From: Ypsolopha sequella | Lineage: Eukaryota > Arthropoda > Insecta > Lepidoptera > Ypsolophidae | DNA: 64,000 nt | Assembly: GCA_934047225.1 (NCBI GenBank) | Contig: OW203991.1 | Coordinates: forward strand, 4,340,001-4,404,000 | Direction of reading: 5' to 3' | Shown: positions 35,401-50,400 of the stretch, in pieces | Layout of the letters: every line of letters begins with the position of its first letter | Numbering within the stretch: position 1 is the stretch's first letter | The notes under the pieces: model-generated | Told to the model about the DNA's origin: nothing | What the model saw: the letters and a program-made list of their open reading frames with translations, nothing else | The model's database searches: none | Program-made: the position numbers and the translations under genes

Positions 35401-38400
35401 AAAAACACTTAAAATATAGATCCCTACCTTCCATACCCGTGTCAGGTAAATTTAGTCTTAGCTTTCATTAGACAGAAGCTAGCTAGTAATTTTACAAATT
35501 TAAAATTCAGATAAAACAAAAAAAGCTGTTCGCGCGTGATTTTAACGTTTTGATTTCTTTTGATAACATCAGTAGGTAACAATTGACATACTAGAGCCTG
35601 GTTATAAACTTCTTGGTAGTAAACCTTATTTAATCATATTATGCCAAAAGACAAAAAGTTTTTATGTCTGAGTACGCAAAATGATACTGGCCACTTGCTC
35701 ATGCTATATTAAAAAAAAACAGCACGTCAACAATAGATTTGCATATACGTTTTCTGCCCGCTCAATCACGTTAACAATGGATTTTGATACACTTTTTCCG
35801 CCCGCATATTTGTATGACAGTAATGACGTATTTTTAGCATCGTTTTCAAAAAAGTAAGAAGGTACTTTCAGAGCAGGTGTAGTATAAAGTATATAATTTG
35901 TTAACCATCAAGAGGCAGTTAAAAATAGACTTTTTAGAATCTTTCAGAAATAGACTTTTTAGAATCTTTCAAAGAAACTGGAAATTATGTTCAGAACTTT
36001 ACGCACATTTTATTTCTTTTTATAGCATACCAAACTGGAGTGAAGTCCCTATATCTTTAACCGGTTGCGAACAACGATGCTTCTGTGAAAACGGAGAATT
36101 AGACTGCCAGGAAGTCTGCTCCCCACTTCCACCGATACCTCCACAGACACTCCGTTGCCCCCCCATGTTCCGACCAGCACCAGTCAATATATCTGATGAG
36201 GATTGCTGCAAGCAATGGGGCTGTGTACCCAATGGTGAGTTTGAACTAAATATAGAAGAAGGTCCCGAATAATTTTGCATGCGGTTTTTGGAATGACAAT
36301 AACAGCATTTAATTATCAGTTCAATATGGCAACATTTAATTATCAGTTCAATATGGCAACTTTTTAAAAGTTGCGTTGCGATTGCTTGATCAGATAAATT
36401 ATATTCCATTTATGCAGTTTTAGTAGCAGAATTCTTTATTGTTATTCCTTCCTCATATCTGTCGTTGGCAGATCGTTGAATTGGGCATAGTGTACACTAT
36501 GAAATTGAAAATAATTTACCAAAAATCAAAAATAGGTGCGACGACGAGCGGAGCGTGTTAGGTTTACATGTAAAGAAATATGGGGAGCCGAGCGAAGCGG
36601 AGCAGACCGAGGTGACGCTCCTTAGTTTTAACAGAAATGATGTGCCCAAATAGATCATGATAAGCACAATTCTACTATGTGCCGACGACATATCCTCTAT
36701 TTAAAAATGGCAGTGTCATGAAACCAAAAATGCTATTGTTACCATCTCATTTTGAAGTCACAAATTCATTACAGCATGCATTAAAAGTCATATTAATAAT
36801 ATATATTCATCGCATGTCATCATTCATTCATTTTCACATCATTGCTTACAGTTAAACCTCTGAACCTGCAGCCGTCATATAAATTTCCGGAAGCAAAATA
36901 TCCTAACTATGCCACACCAATGCCTCCAGAACGAGCCATCTACCGATATGTCTTACCACTACCAAAACTAGCCACTGAACCAACAAAACTCTATCCACCC
37001 GAAACTACACGCATCAATAATTACAAAAACCCATTCAAATTCATCACTGATAAATGGAAACATCGAGTTCCCACTCCACAAAAACTTCCCCCAAAAGATT
37101 ACAATGTTAACATTTTCACCGGGGAAAATACCAATTCTCCGATCATTTTGCATCCCGAGCCGCCCTTAACGTCCTTAAGTTATAATATCTCGCCATCCTT
37201 CATTGAGCAACCTGAAACTTTATTTAGACCAATGGAAAGAATCCCAAGTATACCCACATTCAAAACTCAACCAAAAAACAACGTAAAGCTCCGACTTTAT
37301 GACAAGATCCATGGTATCAAGCACATTATGCTGCGACCTGAAGATTCAAATGTTCATATTGATACAAAGCGAGAGCCTTTATGGATAAATGACAAACATC
37401 ACATGAAAGCCAAATTACCACCCTCGTTTGAAACCATTCTGTTAAAAGTCCCAGAAAATAAATCTGTGACGCAAGCATTTGTCCAAAAACGGAGCCACAG
37501 TCAAATCAAGCCTCAGACTAAAGTAGACCTTGAGTATATCATGAAACATTTGGAAGTCAGTTCAGAGGTCAGTAAGGTCCTTGGAAGGTCTACCGGCAAG
37601 TCTGAAGATAATGCCACGAGAGGTCAGTGGTAGACTTTGCCTCTTTAATCGCAAATGTGTTTAATAACCTGACACAAATCTCTTTGCTTTAGAATGTCTC
37701 TCCGTGGACTGACCAACTGAAGCTCGCACTACTAAATATGTTGAATGACTTATTTCGTGGGACGTACATAACTATGCCAAATAGATTAAAGTGTTGTGTA
37801 GGCATCTAGACCAGTTTATTCTGATTGATCATAGATAACTAGTTAGAGAACTACCTAGATAACCAAAATGCTTGTAGAAAACACTTCATTTTATTTCACC
37901 ATTAACATCCTAACATGCAAACAAAACCATGGATTAACCTATTCTAACACGATTGTTAAGTACGTCAATGTAATAATATCATCAAAAATATATTTTTTGG
38001 TTTAACTTATCTTTGCATTTCCAGCGGGAGCAACACCATTACCAAGCTTTCCTCCTATTAAGCATCCTCAACAGCCTCCCTTCCTGCCCACCCTGCCCCC
38101 AGAAATCCACCATTACCCTCAAGAAGACGAGATCCCCGATTACGACCAAAACAACATCCATAGGCCAGATGGAGCGCCAGAATCTCCTATTAATCCTATT
38201 TCACCTATCCTGCCCCTGCCGCCGAAATATGGAGAAGATAATAAGAAGTTATCAGTGATATCATTGCAAGCCGATTCTCCAACGAGTGTCAAAATGCTGT
38301 TTGGTCTACCGCCCGTGCTGGTTGGTTTGAGAGGCAGCGTTGATTTGAGATACACTGATAAACCGTGAGTTTTCTTCTGTTTTTTATATTTTTACAGAAT

Positions 38401-41400
38401 CTCCGTATGAAAGTTGGCCTAGAAGGTTGGGTAGTATTGCTTTTAACCGGTTTGCATCTGGCGTCTCCATGATTCTTTATAGTTTTTAAAAATCACCACA
38501 AATCTGAAAGCTTATATTCCTTGAGCCATCTATTAGGAGAAGACAGACCTTCAGACAGACATCTCCAGACTTTTTTTGTCGGCCTAATCATGACTTTGTG
38601 AGCACAGGAAATATTTTTTTAATATGGCTTCTGCTACTCCAAAGTTTTTTTTCCATTCTAGGAAAATTTGTTCTTGAAGAAGTCAAAATTATTTAGGCGA
38701 AACCGTTCACATTTGTTATTATATCCGCTTGACTGTGAACGGCTGTAATAAACATCGCATTTTTAGGAATCAAACATATTTCTAAACAAATATTCAAATT
38801 TCCAGTGAAGAAGACGTATCTCGCTGGTACTCCCAAGTGTTTGCTCCAGCTGATGAGATCCTCAGCACTTCACGATTGGAGTTCCGCCTGAATGGACTGA
38901 AACCTTCCACCACCTACAGAGTCAGAGGAAAGTTGTATCTTCACAACTTGCCTGTGGAACCAGAGAGCGATGTATACAGTGTCAAGACGTTGGATCTACC
39001 CTCGGTGAGTAAATCTGACAAAAATATAACCTCTATTTGCATTTGTTAAATCTATTCGTGACATGAGAATTTAACTACTTATTAGCAGAATAAGATGGCA
39101 AATACAAAAAAAAAAACAACTGTAGCTGTATGAATGGGTTATTTCATCTTTCGTATGTTAATGTAACTAGATGGCATGCTTCAATGCAGTGATTTATAAA
39201 TCAGCTTTAAAAGACGGCTCATTCAACAGCACTTAGAAATACTAAAAAGCATTTGCAGTGTTTTTCCAAGCGTAAGTAATTATGCATTGAAATGGCTTTT
39301 GGCTAAATCGGTAAAGACTTAACTTAGAGTCAAACTTATTGTTCCAGATGGAAGAAAAGCAAAGAGAAATCGACAGCAGACTGACAGTGATGGACGTAAA
39401 CGATACAGTAGCTCACGTCAGCTGGAGGCACTTCAGTCAAGATGAACTCCTTCTCATTGATGGAATTCAAGTCAGGTTAGTTCATGGAAATATCTTAGAC
39501 ATCAAAGATTTCAAAAGTAAAGATAAGCCCTTACCGTACTATGGCAGCAAAAAAAGGTTTCCATTTTTAAATAGGTGACGCTCACACATTTGGAATCAGT
39601 GCTCATCTGAACACAGTGATAGTTGGACGCCTTAAGGGGGGCTTATCCCAATTTTGTCTGTTTTTGAACTCATTTTAAAGCATCAAATAGTTATTTTTAA
39701 AATCTGAAAAAAATATATGTTTCAGATACATCTTTTGTGCAGTGTTTTTTGTGGTTCAATTTGCGAGACGTTACACTTTGCTCGATCGAAAAAAAATCCG
39801 AAACTTAGTCGATTTTTAAGATTTTTTTCGTTTTATGTAACGTGTACTTAACCAAATTGCATGAAAATTGCAGATAATTAAAGTAAAACTATTGTACTAA
39901 TAACTTTTGTGGTTACTTTTTTTTTAATGAAAATCGTTTTTTTTCCCTTAATTTAAAAAGAAAAATTGATTCGCGACTACTCGGCGAGCGGCCGCCAGTT
40001 GCCCGCCAGCGGCTGTCGAGGCAAGACCTATGTCAGTTTTCTGAGCCCTGGTTCCCCCTCACTCGCCTCGAAGCTCTGATAGAGTGTACTATCATTATTT
40101 AAATAATCGTGTAAATATACATCAAACTATCAGTTGTGTGTACATGTAAATAAAAATCATTTAGTTGTATCTTGCTTGGATGTTTAAAAATAAAAATGGA
40201 AACTAGAAATAAGAAGAAAAAACTGGCCAAGTGCGAGTCAGACTCGCGTACCTAGGGTTCCGTATTGTGGATGATACATTTAATTTACTATTTTTTTTTC
40301 GTGAATTTCTCAACTGCTTTATTTTTCCTGTAATCTTTACGTAAACACTATTACCATGATTTTTTTCATAATGTTCGGTCTACCAGTTTTGGAGATAAAG
40401 ACATACATTTTTTTTATATCAATGTATTTTTACAATCAGCTTTTTGATATCTATAATTTGATACCCATATTGTATTTTTAGGATAACATTTTTTAGTTTT
40501 GTTTTGGAAATATTTTGAATAATTTCAATCTTTTTTTACATCGTGATATGTGGGCAAATAAATGCTATTTTTGTGCCAAATTTCATGTCTTTATCTTTAA
40601 AGGTGCTAAAGTTATGAGGCTGTGACATACGGACGGACGGACAACGGAGTCTCACCATAAAGGTTCCTTTTGTACCTTTTAGGTACTACGGAACCATACA
40701 AATCATCAAATTTGAGAGTGCTGAAGATAAGAAAACAATTCTTTGAAACTGTAACGAGATGTTTTATTGATCGTACAGAACAACCAACTTTTGAAATTAC
40801 GCAAAAAATGTAAACAACTCTTGAGTCCGAGTATAACTGTACAACAGTAAAATGTAACAGTACTAACTCTTGCAGTCAGGCAGAATGTATAGATATGTAA
40901 TGTACATATTATGTAAATATATATAATATATATATATATATAAAAGAATGCGATTGTATCTACGTATTATTATTTTTTTGTTAGCGTAAGTATGAATCGT
41001 ATGTAACTAAGTGATAAAATAAAATTTCTTAACTTCAGCTTATCAAATCTTCGTACTGAGCAGGGCACCTTCGCATCGAGACAATGTATAGAGGCAACAA
41101 GTACGACAAAACTCGATAAAAACAGTAATTGGTATTACCAGGTACAAGGACAGCTTTACGTGACAGAACGGCGATTATGTCTCTTTGGCATTTGGGTAGG
41201 AGATAATGAACTTGTACATATTGAACGCATTACAAGAGATGATGATTTTTGGATGACGAAGATGGAGAGGAAGCTAATACAGTTACATATAAAATGTGTA
41301 ATACCAGAGATAGTGAAAGTGAAAGTGATAGTGAAATGAGTTTATTTGCCACAGAACATATAAAAAAAGAAGACACAGTACAACACAAAACAAAATGGCA

Positions 41401-44400
41401 AAAAGGAGCAAGCTTATCAAATGCTACACGTTGAAGTAACTTGCAGCTCTGATTTTCAGTTTGCCACATATGAACAAAACACAATAGCAAATAGAAGTAA
41501 AACATAATAATTAAGAATTTTAACTAGTACAATTATACTATTGACTACGAAAATAATGAATAATAATAATTTATTCATAAAAATAATATTGAATAATTGA
41601 AATAATATTGAAAACACACTAAAAAATAATTAATTTGACAAAGAATTACAAATAAAATAATTACAGTCTATTCCATTTACGAGGTTACATTTGACACTTC
41701 TGAGAACGTAACTCTGCACGTTTCACATAAATTGAAAAAATAAATAGTCTTTTTTTATGACAGTAAATCACCGTTTGAAAAAACCACAATCAATTCAAAA
41801 CATTATACAATTAATTCACAAACATAATCAACGTATTTTTTTTAGATATCGTGCTCAAAATAAGTATAACTTTAAAATAAAATAATATTTTACTGCAAAT
41901 ACGCGTTTACGTTCTATGGTTTATTTTTTACTTTTAAACATAGTGACGTAGCTCAAAAATCTCATAAAATCGGTTAGTTAATCGATTATTCTCTTGTGTA
42001 CCGAGGTCGTAGGAAATAAAAATCCACTAAAAATATGGTCCAACTCGCAATCACCATGGTTACCATGGCAATCACGATCAGCCATATTGTTTGTCTGTTC
42101 AGTACGGTGCAGAAGTCTTGTATACGTTGCGTGCGTGTGTTTTCTTCTTGCTTGACCACTAAAAGAACAGTGTTGGGCAGTCAAGCGCGGGAGTTTGTGG
42201 TACGCCTACAACATTACTTTGAATGTGAGTTTCAGAATGGTAGTCCACTCTTTCGTTATCAGTCGAAAAACTGTTTCCCAAATAAGTAAGGAAAAGCATG
42301 GTAAAGATATACCAGAAGATAATAAATTAAAATCGCCACTTAAGAAAAAAGTTAGAAGGTCGATAGTCACACAAACAAAATGCTGTCGTTGTTGCAAGAA
42401 GTTGTTGCTATAACGTTACTGCTGCGAATTGGAATAGTGTAGTTTTACGAACATTAAATCTAAATTTCGCTGATTGGGACCGAGATGTGCATATAGATGC
42501 CCTAATAGATAACCAAATTATAATAAATACGGTGGATCCTACAGACGATGGTGAGGGTGATGACGACGATGGTGACAATGAATATGATGCAACGATTTTG
42601 AATAGCGAGCACGCATAAGTCGCATGCTGATAAAATTGAAAAATAATAGTATTTAATCAAATTAAAAAACTTGACTAAGTAACTTTTCCTAGTAAATGGA
42701 ATAGACTGTAATGGATGTCATGCAAAAAAAAATTATAGAGAAAAGACATGTTCAGAAATGGAATGAATAAAAATAGAAATTTACAAATAAAATAATAAAA
42801 TAAAACAACAACATGGTAATAGTAAACCCACGGTATACACGCGGGATGCCTATAAGAACTCTGACTTTGAATAATATTTAATAAGAAAACGTGGATCCTT
42901 CACCTATCTCAGAGCAACAATCAAGCTATGACACCTCGCAACCGGGTTCTAGCACTAGCACACATACAACTGAACAAATCGTGCGACTAAAAATACCGAG
43001 TGGGCGAATTTAAAGTATGAAATCGAAAATACTTCACCAAAAATCAAAAAATAGGTGCGACGAAGAGCGAAGCGAGAAGGAGCGAGTTAGGTTTACATGT
43101 CATATAAAATAAGGAGCCGAGCGAAGCGGAAAAAAATGGGGTTTTTTTGAATCCATTTACTCCACTATAACGTCATCTACGTATTTCATTTTTGGGTAAA
43201 TGTTTATTGAGTATTTGATTAAAATTCTCACTGAAGGAAAACGCGATTGGATGAAATTTTCTTGATAGAATTTAATTCCGAAAAGACCTCTAAATTGTTT
43301 TATTTTTTCATGTAATTCTGAAATCCTAACTAATTTCATTGTCAAATTGCATTCAAAATGTGGATATTATGTATTTGTAAAGTCTCCTTGAAAAACGTTT
43401 TGACAAAATTGCTTAGTACATTTTCCCACTTAGTATTTATTAGTACTTTCGCCCACTTAGTATTTTAGTACGCTATATTCAGTATTTTTGACACCATATA
43501 TTTGAATTTATATTCGCTCATTTAAATACTACGCCTATAATTTTAGTTTTAGTGCCGTCGAAACCTAAATTATTCCAAAGTAATTTAGCTTCTATTTTTA
43601 ATACTTATGAACTATTTTGTAATAAACAAAATTTAGTTTTGACAGCTCCTAGATTACAATGAAAGCCTTCAGAGTCAGCTTTGTTAGCTCATATGGTTAC
43701 CAAGTGTATTAAATATTTTTAGCTGTACTTCCAAATGTTTTACAAGAGCGTGCTTAGATATTGCTCATATGATCCAATGTAATAAACTCCCCTATTTGTA
43801 CTAACTCGGTTTTTTAGTAGGAATAGTTTATGTTATTTCATTTATCGGAATCAATTCTTATTAGTACGAAGTACAGTTACTGGCCCCGAACCTATTTTAA
43901 TGTACGGCGGTCGGTGGCGAGTCACGTGAGGTCACGATTATAGCCGCTCAGTTGCATCGTAAATAAATACGTCGCGGTGAATTGGCGGGGGCTGAGGTAG
44001 CGATAAATACCTACAGGTCCCGGATAACCTGCCCTTAAGTGCACTGAAAGTTAATCATTTTAACAACTTTAGTAGTCTAATCAGTTTGCTGACCGTAGGT
44101 AGACAGATTGCGTACTCATAAGTGTGCGCGCGTCGGCATTATGTTAACGCACACATTCAAAAACAATGAAATAGATTTTAGGTACCAGGGCTCATCTAAA
44201 CTTTTGAAACCTTTGTTAGACGTGCGTTTCCTTTGTCACTCATTCGTGTCAAGACTTTCTCAAGGAGAAGCCCTATACACTTCAGTGCATACTATACCCT
44301 GTACTATATACTACTTTCCAAGTTTATATACTAATTTAATACTGTATATTATAAAAATATAAGTCTCATCTTATTGTAATATTTCCAGATACCGTCCAGT

Positions 44401-47400
44401 TGGCACCCCGATCTACATAATGACGGAACTTCTGCACCACAGCCGAGTGAACGCTGAACTTCTAGACCTTCGTCCTGGCAGCCGATATGAAGCCTCCTTG
44501 GTGCTGGTGCCTCCTCCGAGAACCGTGACCGAGCTGCATGACCCTACAAGTGTGGAGTTTACTACGCAACCTTATGTTGGTTAGTATCGGCACAGTAGAA
44601 AAAAGTAACAGTATTACATCTTGATATAACACGGCCGAAATGCGCGCTTCCAAATTTCTGAATACCTCGGTCACAAAATAGATACTACCAGAAGGCCGAC
44701 TCGACGACGGAGCTAAAACAGACGCACAAATGCATAGACGTGTACGTATGATGATTTCGGCAGAATTTCGTATTGACATTCGACCGACTTCATCTGAGAT
44801 CGTCGTACGTACGCGTCTATGTGTGCGTGTGCCTTTTTTTTGCTAGTTATGCGGAGTAAACCTTCTGTAAGTGGTTATTTTGTGCCTCGGTAGTAGGGGT
44901 GCGCCACAGTTAAGTACGGAAGCGGAGAGTGTGAGACGTTATCCGATTCCTGCATATTTATGTGGGCAGCCCTAACCGGTCGGCCATAGCTTTAGGCTTC
45001 GAGAGGTGCGCCAAGCGGTTCTTCTTGCGACGGCGCCGGCGGAGAGAACAAATGTATGAAGTTGTATAAAGCCGCGGCCATGGGTAGCCACTCGCGCGTC
45101 TTGTCCGGCTTCGAGTGACTTGCACTCTCTCGACGTCGGTGTGTGGGGAGGCGGGGAGGCGCGCCAGTGATCGAGCGCACAGGACGAACCTAGTGTCCTA
45201 GTGGACACGATGAGTGGCTTCGCTACGGGCTAAATCCTACAACAGACAATTCAAGCCATGGCCGAAGCCTAGCACCAGTTAAACATTTCTCATCTCCTCC
45301 CTTTTAGATCCCTACAACTGGTCAGTAACAGTCGAGGCCCGGTCAGTCGGCTCGGAGACCGCTGAGCTGACGTGGCGAGGGATTCCTCCCCCAGCGGAGC
45401 GCTGGGTGCGCGTCTACCGAGCGGCGCATGAGTGCGGCAGTGGCCGCACTAGAGAGCATGATGCGTTCAGACTTGCTGAGAGGGACCAGCCGCTGACCAT
45501 CACGCTTAGTGGGCTGGAGCCTGATACTAGGTGAGTACATTTGTTAAAATAATCATGTTGTCAGTCAATGCCATTTGAAAGCATAGAAGAGCTTGTACGA
45601 TTAGATTGATGGATGTCAAGCAGGCGAAAGAGGTGTGTTAGAATTCCCATAGCTTAATTTCGAAAAGATTTTTTTTCCAGAGAATATACGCCATTTTAGG
45701 ACATAAATTTCACTATTTTGTTATATAAATTAACCATTAGCTAAATAAACAATTACTTTTTTATAATTTTTGTAAGAATTGTCGGATATGATGTCACTTG
45801 AGAATTTTAGACATTGTAATGATTGTGATGTGCGATTGCTTATAAAACAGTGGTCTGTCTCTATCTGTCTACTCAACTGTCATCTATCTGTCAAATCAGT
45901 CGAAAGCAAGTTATTATAAATTTGTCTTGATATCAAAGGACACATTTCTGCAAGTGCACGAAGGCAGCTTTTTCGTAAAAGTATTCATCATCATGAGGTT
46001 TTTAGACCACAAGTTTTAAATTACGGCTAATTTAAGGCGCTCTTATCCCAAAATCAGTAATTTCAAAGTCAAATAGAACTTTCAAATATCGTCTAAAACT
46101 TCAAAAAAAATACGCAATATAGTTCGAACCTTTATCTAGGTCTTCCATGCATGTGTTACGCGATCAGATACACTTTGCTCGATAAAAATAATTCACGAAC
46201 ACAGCATGTAATAAGACCTTTCAAATCATGCCATTTCCATAATTCCACTCTTTTATTAACGAAACATATCTGGTAATATTGCTCTTTAAATTTTCTAGGT
46301 CGACCACGTAAGTGGGTTTTAATAAACATATTCCTTATTTTTAAACAATTTAAAAACCGATAAAAACAACGAAAAAGTACAAAAGTGTGGTTATTTTCTT
46401 TACTCCTTACACGTAAAGAAAAAGACAGAGAGTCACTCTTCTGGGATAAGAGCGCCTTAACCGAAATCTCGAAATGGTTTTCGAATTAACACACCTTAAC
46501 ATTATTTAATCTAAGCAAATTGTAGCAGATATAAATCTGTGGTCTCTGGCTACCGCTCTCGAAGACTGGCGTGAGGATATGTTCGTACCTACATACCTAT
46601 TTAGAGCAGTAAGTTGGTGTGTTTGCTAACAATTCATCACCTGAACTGACCTGCCCTTTTTACTTAGAAAACTGATTTCGCTTTGTCCCTTACCTAGTCC
46701 CAAACAATAAGCTACAAATAATGGTTTTGTTCAGATGCCGCGTCTGGTTGGAGCTGTTCCTCACGAACGGGAAAGTCAAAACCAGTAATGTGCTAGAAGT
46801 GATGACCAAGTCTCAGGACGCACCAGAAGACAGTAAGTTACCTTTGTAATTGTGTTGTTATAGAAAACGTTTGGTATCCCTGTAGGCAGTTTTATACAGG
46901 GTCAGTGCACAAATCAGTAGTACCGGCGCCGACACTGACTTCAAAATATTTGTGTGCGAATATACAAGTCAGCGCTGACTTCACACCGCTGTACTGACTT
47001 CAAATCAATTTACATTGGTTTTTTTTTGGGTCAGCGCTGGAATGTCTCGAATTCGGAGTCAGTCACTGATCCTGTATAAACCAGCCTTAAGTTTTCTTGT
47101 TTGGTCCTGTCTACTTTGTTAAATACGTAGTTTAGTATTTTGTATACTATTTAATACAAAATGATTCACCACATTTTCAACTTGTATCATTTTTAGATAA
47201 GGTATTTATTAATACTGGCTGAAATTTTATCGCTAAAAATTTACCTTTTCTATGGAACACCTGTTTTTGGCTGCTGCCGCAGTCAGTAGTGCGCCTGTCA
47301 TGTAAACAGGAGGTCGCAGGTTCGAATCCTGGCCCAAGAAACTTTAAAAAAATATTTGTTTACTTGAAATTGTTTCCGATTGACTTCTAGTTTGTAATGC

Positions 47401-50400
47401 AGTCTAATAATAATTAAAGCATCCAAAACGATGGTTTTCGGTATATAAACATATAATCTTAGCTGTTTTTTTTTTGCGTTTTTATGGTTGGCTCTATGGA
47501 ACTCTATGGATACTATGGTAAAAGTTGTTCGTATAGACGAGTAGGTACTTACTATCTTTTTTTGACTACAAATCCGGCAACATAAGAGCGCACCGAGCTT
47601 TTTACACACACAAACACGTTTTTATAACCCTTGTTTGAGGTAATAAACAATTAAATTAAAATATAGGGAAATATATTGGTATTATTGGAGATATGTACTA
47701 GACTGTATACACGATGGAAACACGATTTAATAAAGTTGGCTCGACAGAATAAATTCGCAAAGTTACCTCTTCCCGAGTAATTTAAAAAAAAATTCCCTAC
47801 TTTTTTATATAAATAAGTAATTTGATATGATGATTCATTTACTAAAATAAAGTTCATAGATAACTGAAGCTTATACACGTCATTTTTTTATTCAAGAACA
47901 ATATGATGAAAATAACAACGAAAAACGTGGAAAAAGCGCAAAAGTTTGGTTATTTTCTTTACTATTTACACACAAAGAAAAAGATAGAGACAAAGGCGAA
48001 CGCTTGGTGCGCCCTTAAGGGCCTTACTATTGCGGAATGGGTACTTTCTAAAGCCTATTCCTCGTTTACGGCCAAACCAAAAATAATGAAACAATGTATT
48101 ATGAATCAGCTCTTAGACAACATATGCAACATTTTTATTTTTCATACCACCAAAACTTCTACATGAAAAAATGTATTAACTAAATGGTGTTTTTGGCTTG
48201 AATTTCCTACTGCTCCTACGTGGCTTAGCCGATTGAATTCATTTATGCTTTGATAAATAGATAAATTTGATAGCTATAAACATAACATAGGATTATTCAA
48301 TCTAACAATCACGTCCACGTGAAAAGTATAATTTTCTCCTATTTCGCCCTATCAAGGACGCAGCGAGCGTTGTAACAGCCACTATGCATTGCGCGCTGAT
48401 ATGAACGTTATTTCAATGTCGCTTCCGTTGATATTCGTACTGACAAATATCGAGCTGCTAATTTGGCGATGGTCCTAATCGCCTTAAATACTAAAACAAT
48501 GTTTTCTCCAGACACAATAGAGGCTTCCTCAGTGGGCAGTCGCGGCGGCGCCAACAGAGGAGACTATTACGGAGCGCTCGTGGTAGTGGGTGTGATCGCG
48601 GCGTTGGGAGCTGTGACGTCACTGCTGCTCCTGCTCATTGTGGTGCGCAGACATCGTCCGCGCTCCTGTCCTATTACACGTGAGTGCTTGGGTTTATTTT
48701 ATTGGGCTTGAGGATCAAGGCTTGTCATCCATACATCCATCAGGCTAGTTCGTCCACTGCTGGACATAAGCCTTTCCAGAGGGCCTATTGTGTATCTTTA
48801 GTTGCCATCTGGACTTTGTGTCTATCACCAAAAACATAGATATACTATCGAATTTCGATTGTCTAAGGATATGTTCGCACTTGAAGTGACGACACAGTTC
48901 GTAAATAGTTCAATACCCACTAAAGACAATTTTGAAAGTTCCGTTTTTAGCTATGTTTTTGATGATAGGCACCTAGTCCAGTTGGCAACTAAAGATACAG
49001 AATACAGGGGCAGGACTTTGCCACTCCCGGCGGTCATCCTGGAAGAATTGCCCATACTCACACACGCTGGGCAGGCGGGTTGGTGAGCGCGGTGCCGGAA
49101 CCCTCGCACCGGTGACGTCGCTGCCCGTTACCCGTCTGTTCTATATAAGGCCCGGCTATTAGGGATGGATATACCGCCATCCATCGGTCCCAGACATGGT
49201 GGGCTTCCTGGTTTTTAGCCTGTGAGCTGTCCTCTTACTCTCTTTTTTCAGACTTGCACCCCTAGCACGAACTTTGAAAACGAAACTAGTCATATTTACG
49301 GCGACTATCTATTCTACTTGCGCCGTCACGCATAACACGTTTTGTTTTTTTATCTTTATTATGTTCTACTCCTTGTTACAAATACTTGATCGTTTTTCAT
49401 TTTGCGCATCTTCTTCGTCCATCATTGCTTGCAATCAAATCTGATTCATATAACAGTTTCAAAAAAAAAGTTGTCATTTTAATTGCTTTTGATGAGGTGT
49501 TTAATTTGAAGATTTCTAATGTGTATATGACCAAAACGGTACGCACCTTTATTGATAAAACGGCCAAGTCCCTTGAATTTCCTTAAAGTGACTTTGCAGT
49601 TATTCAACTCAAGTTTCAATCATCAATGTCCATTTCTGTTGTTAAAGTTATTTGAGACCGCTAAAGAATAACACCTTTTTAAAAATGATTGACCTTGCCC
49701 GTTTTATTTTATACATTCTGTTTCTAATGTTTTTTTTTGCAATAAAGAAATTGTATAATAATTGGAGAAGCATAAACGACCTTTTCAAATAAAGTTGAAC
49801 AAAATATAACAAAATAGATATTGCTTACAGCTAAGAATCACATCTTGAGTTAAAAGCACTTGTACATTATAGTTTCACTTATTTATGTTTTCTCCCAACC
49901 GGTTTCGGATTTTACTTCATTTTCAAGAGAAGATGTTAAGGCGCTACGGAAAAAAAATCGACACTTGTGTATCTACTTCAGTCAATAATGTATTATTTTG
50001 ATAAAATAGTATATTATTTTTGGATTCTTTTTCTAGGGATCTGTTAAAACAGAAACGCGATTGGAGAAATTCGGCTCGATAGAAATATTTATTGAAATGA
50101 GGTCCTTTTCGACACCAGTTCTCCTGGTTTGACAATTTAGAATTACATATAGACTGCAACTGTATTTTATTAGGTGGGTTTTCTCAGTATCTAGGACCTG
50201 GTTAAACGAAATTTTTATAGCAACTTTAGTACATTTTATATTAATAAAAAACCGACTTTTTGCTACTTTTCCACGAATTCGTCCCTCTCGCACTGAGGAT
50301 TTTTTCGCATATGGAGTAAAAGGGACGCTAAAACTTTTACATATCGCCTTAATTAGAATATTTCACTGATTCCAGGCACTATCTCTGAGTAACGTAAACA

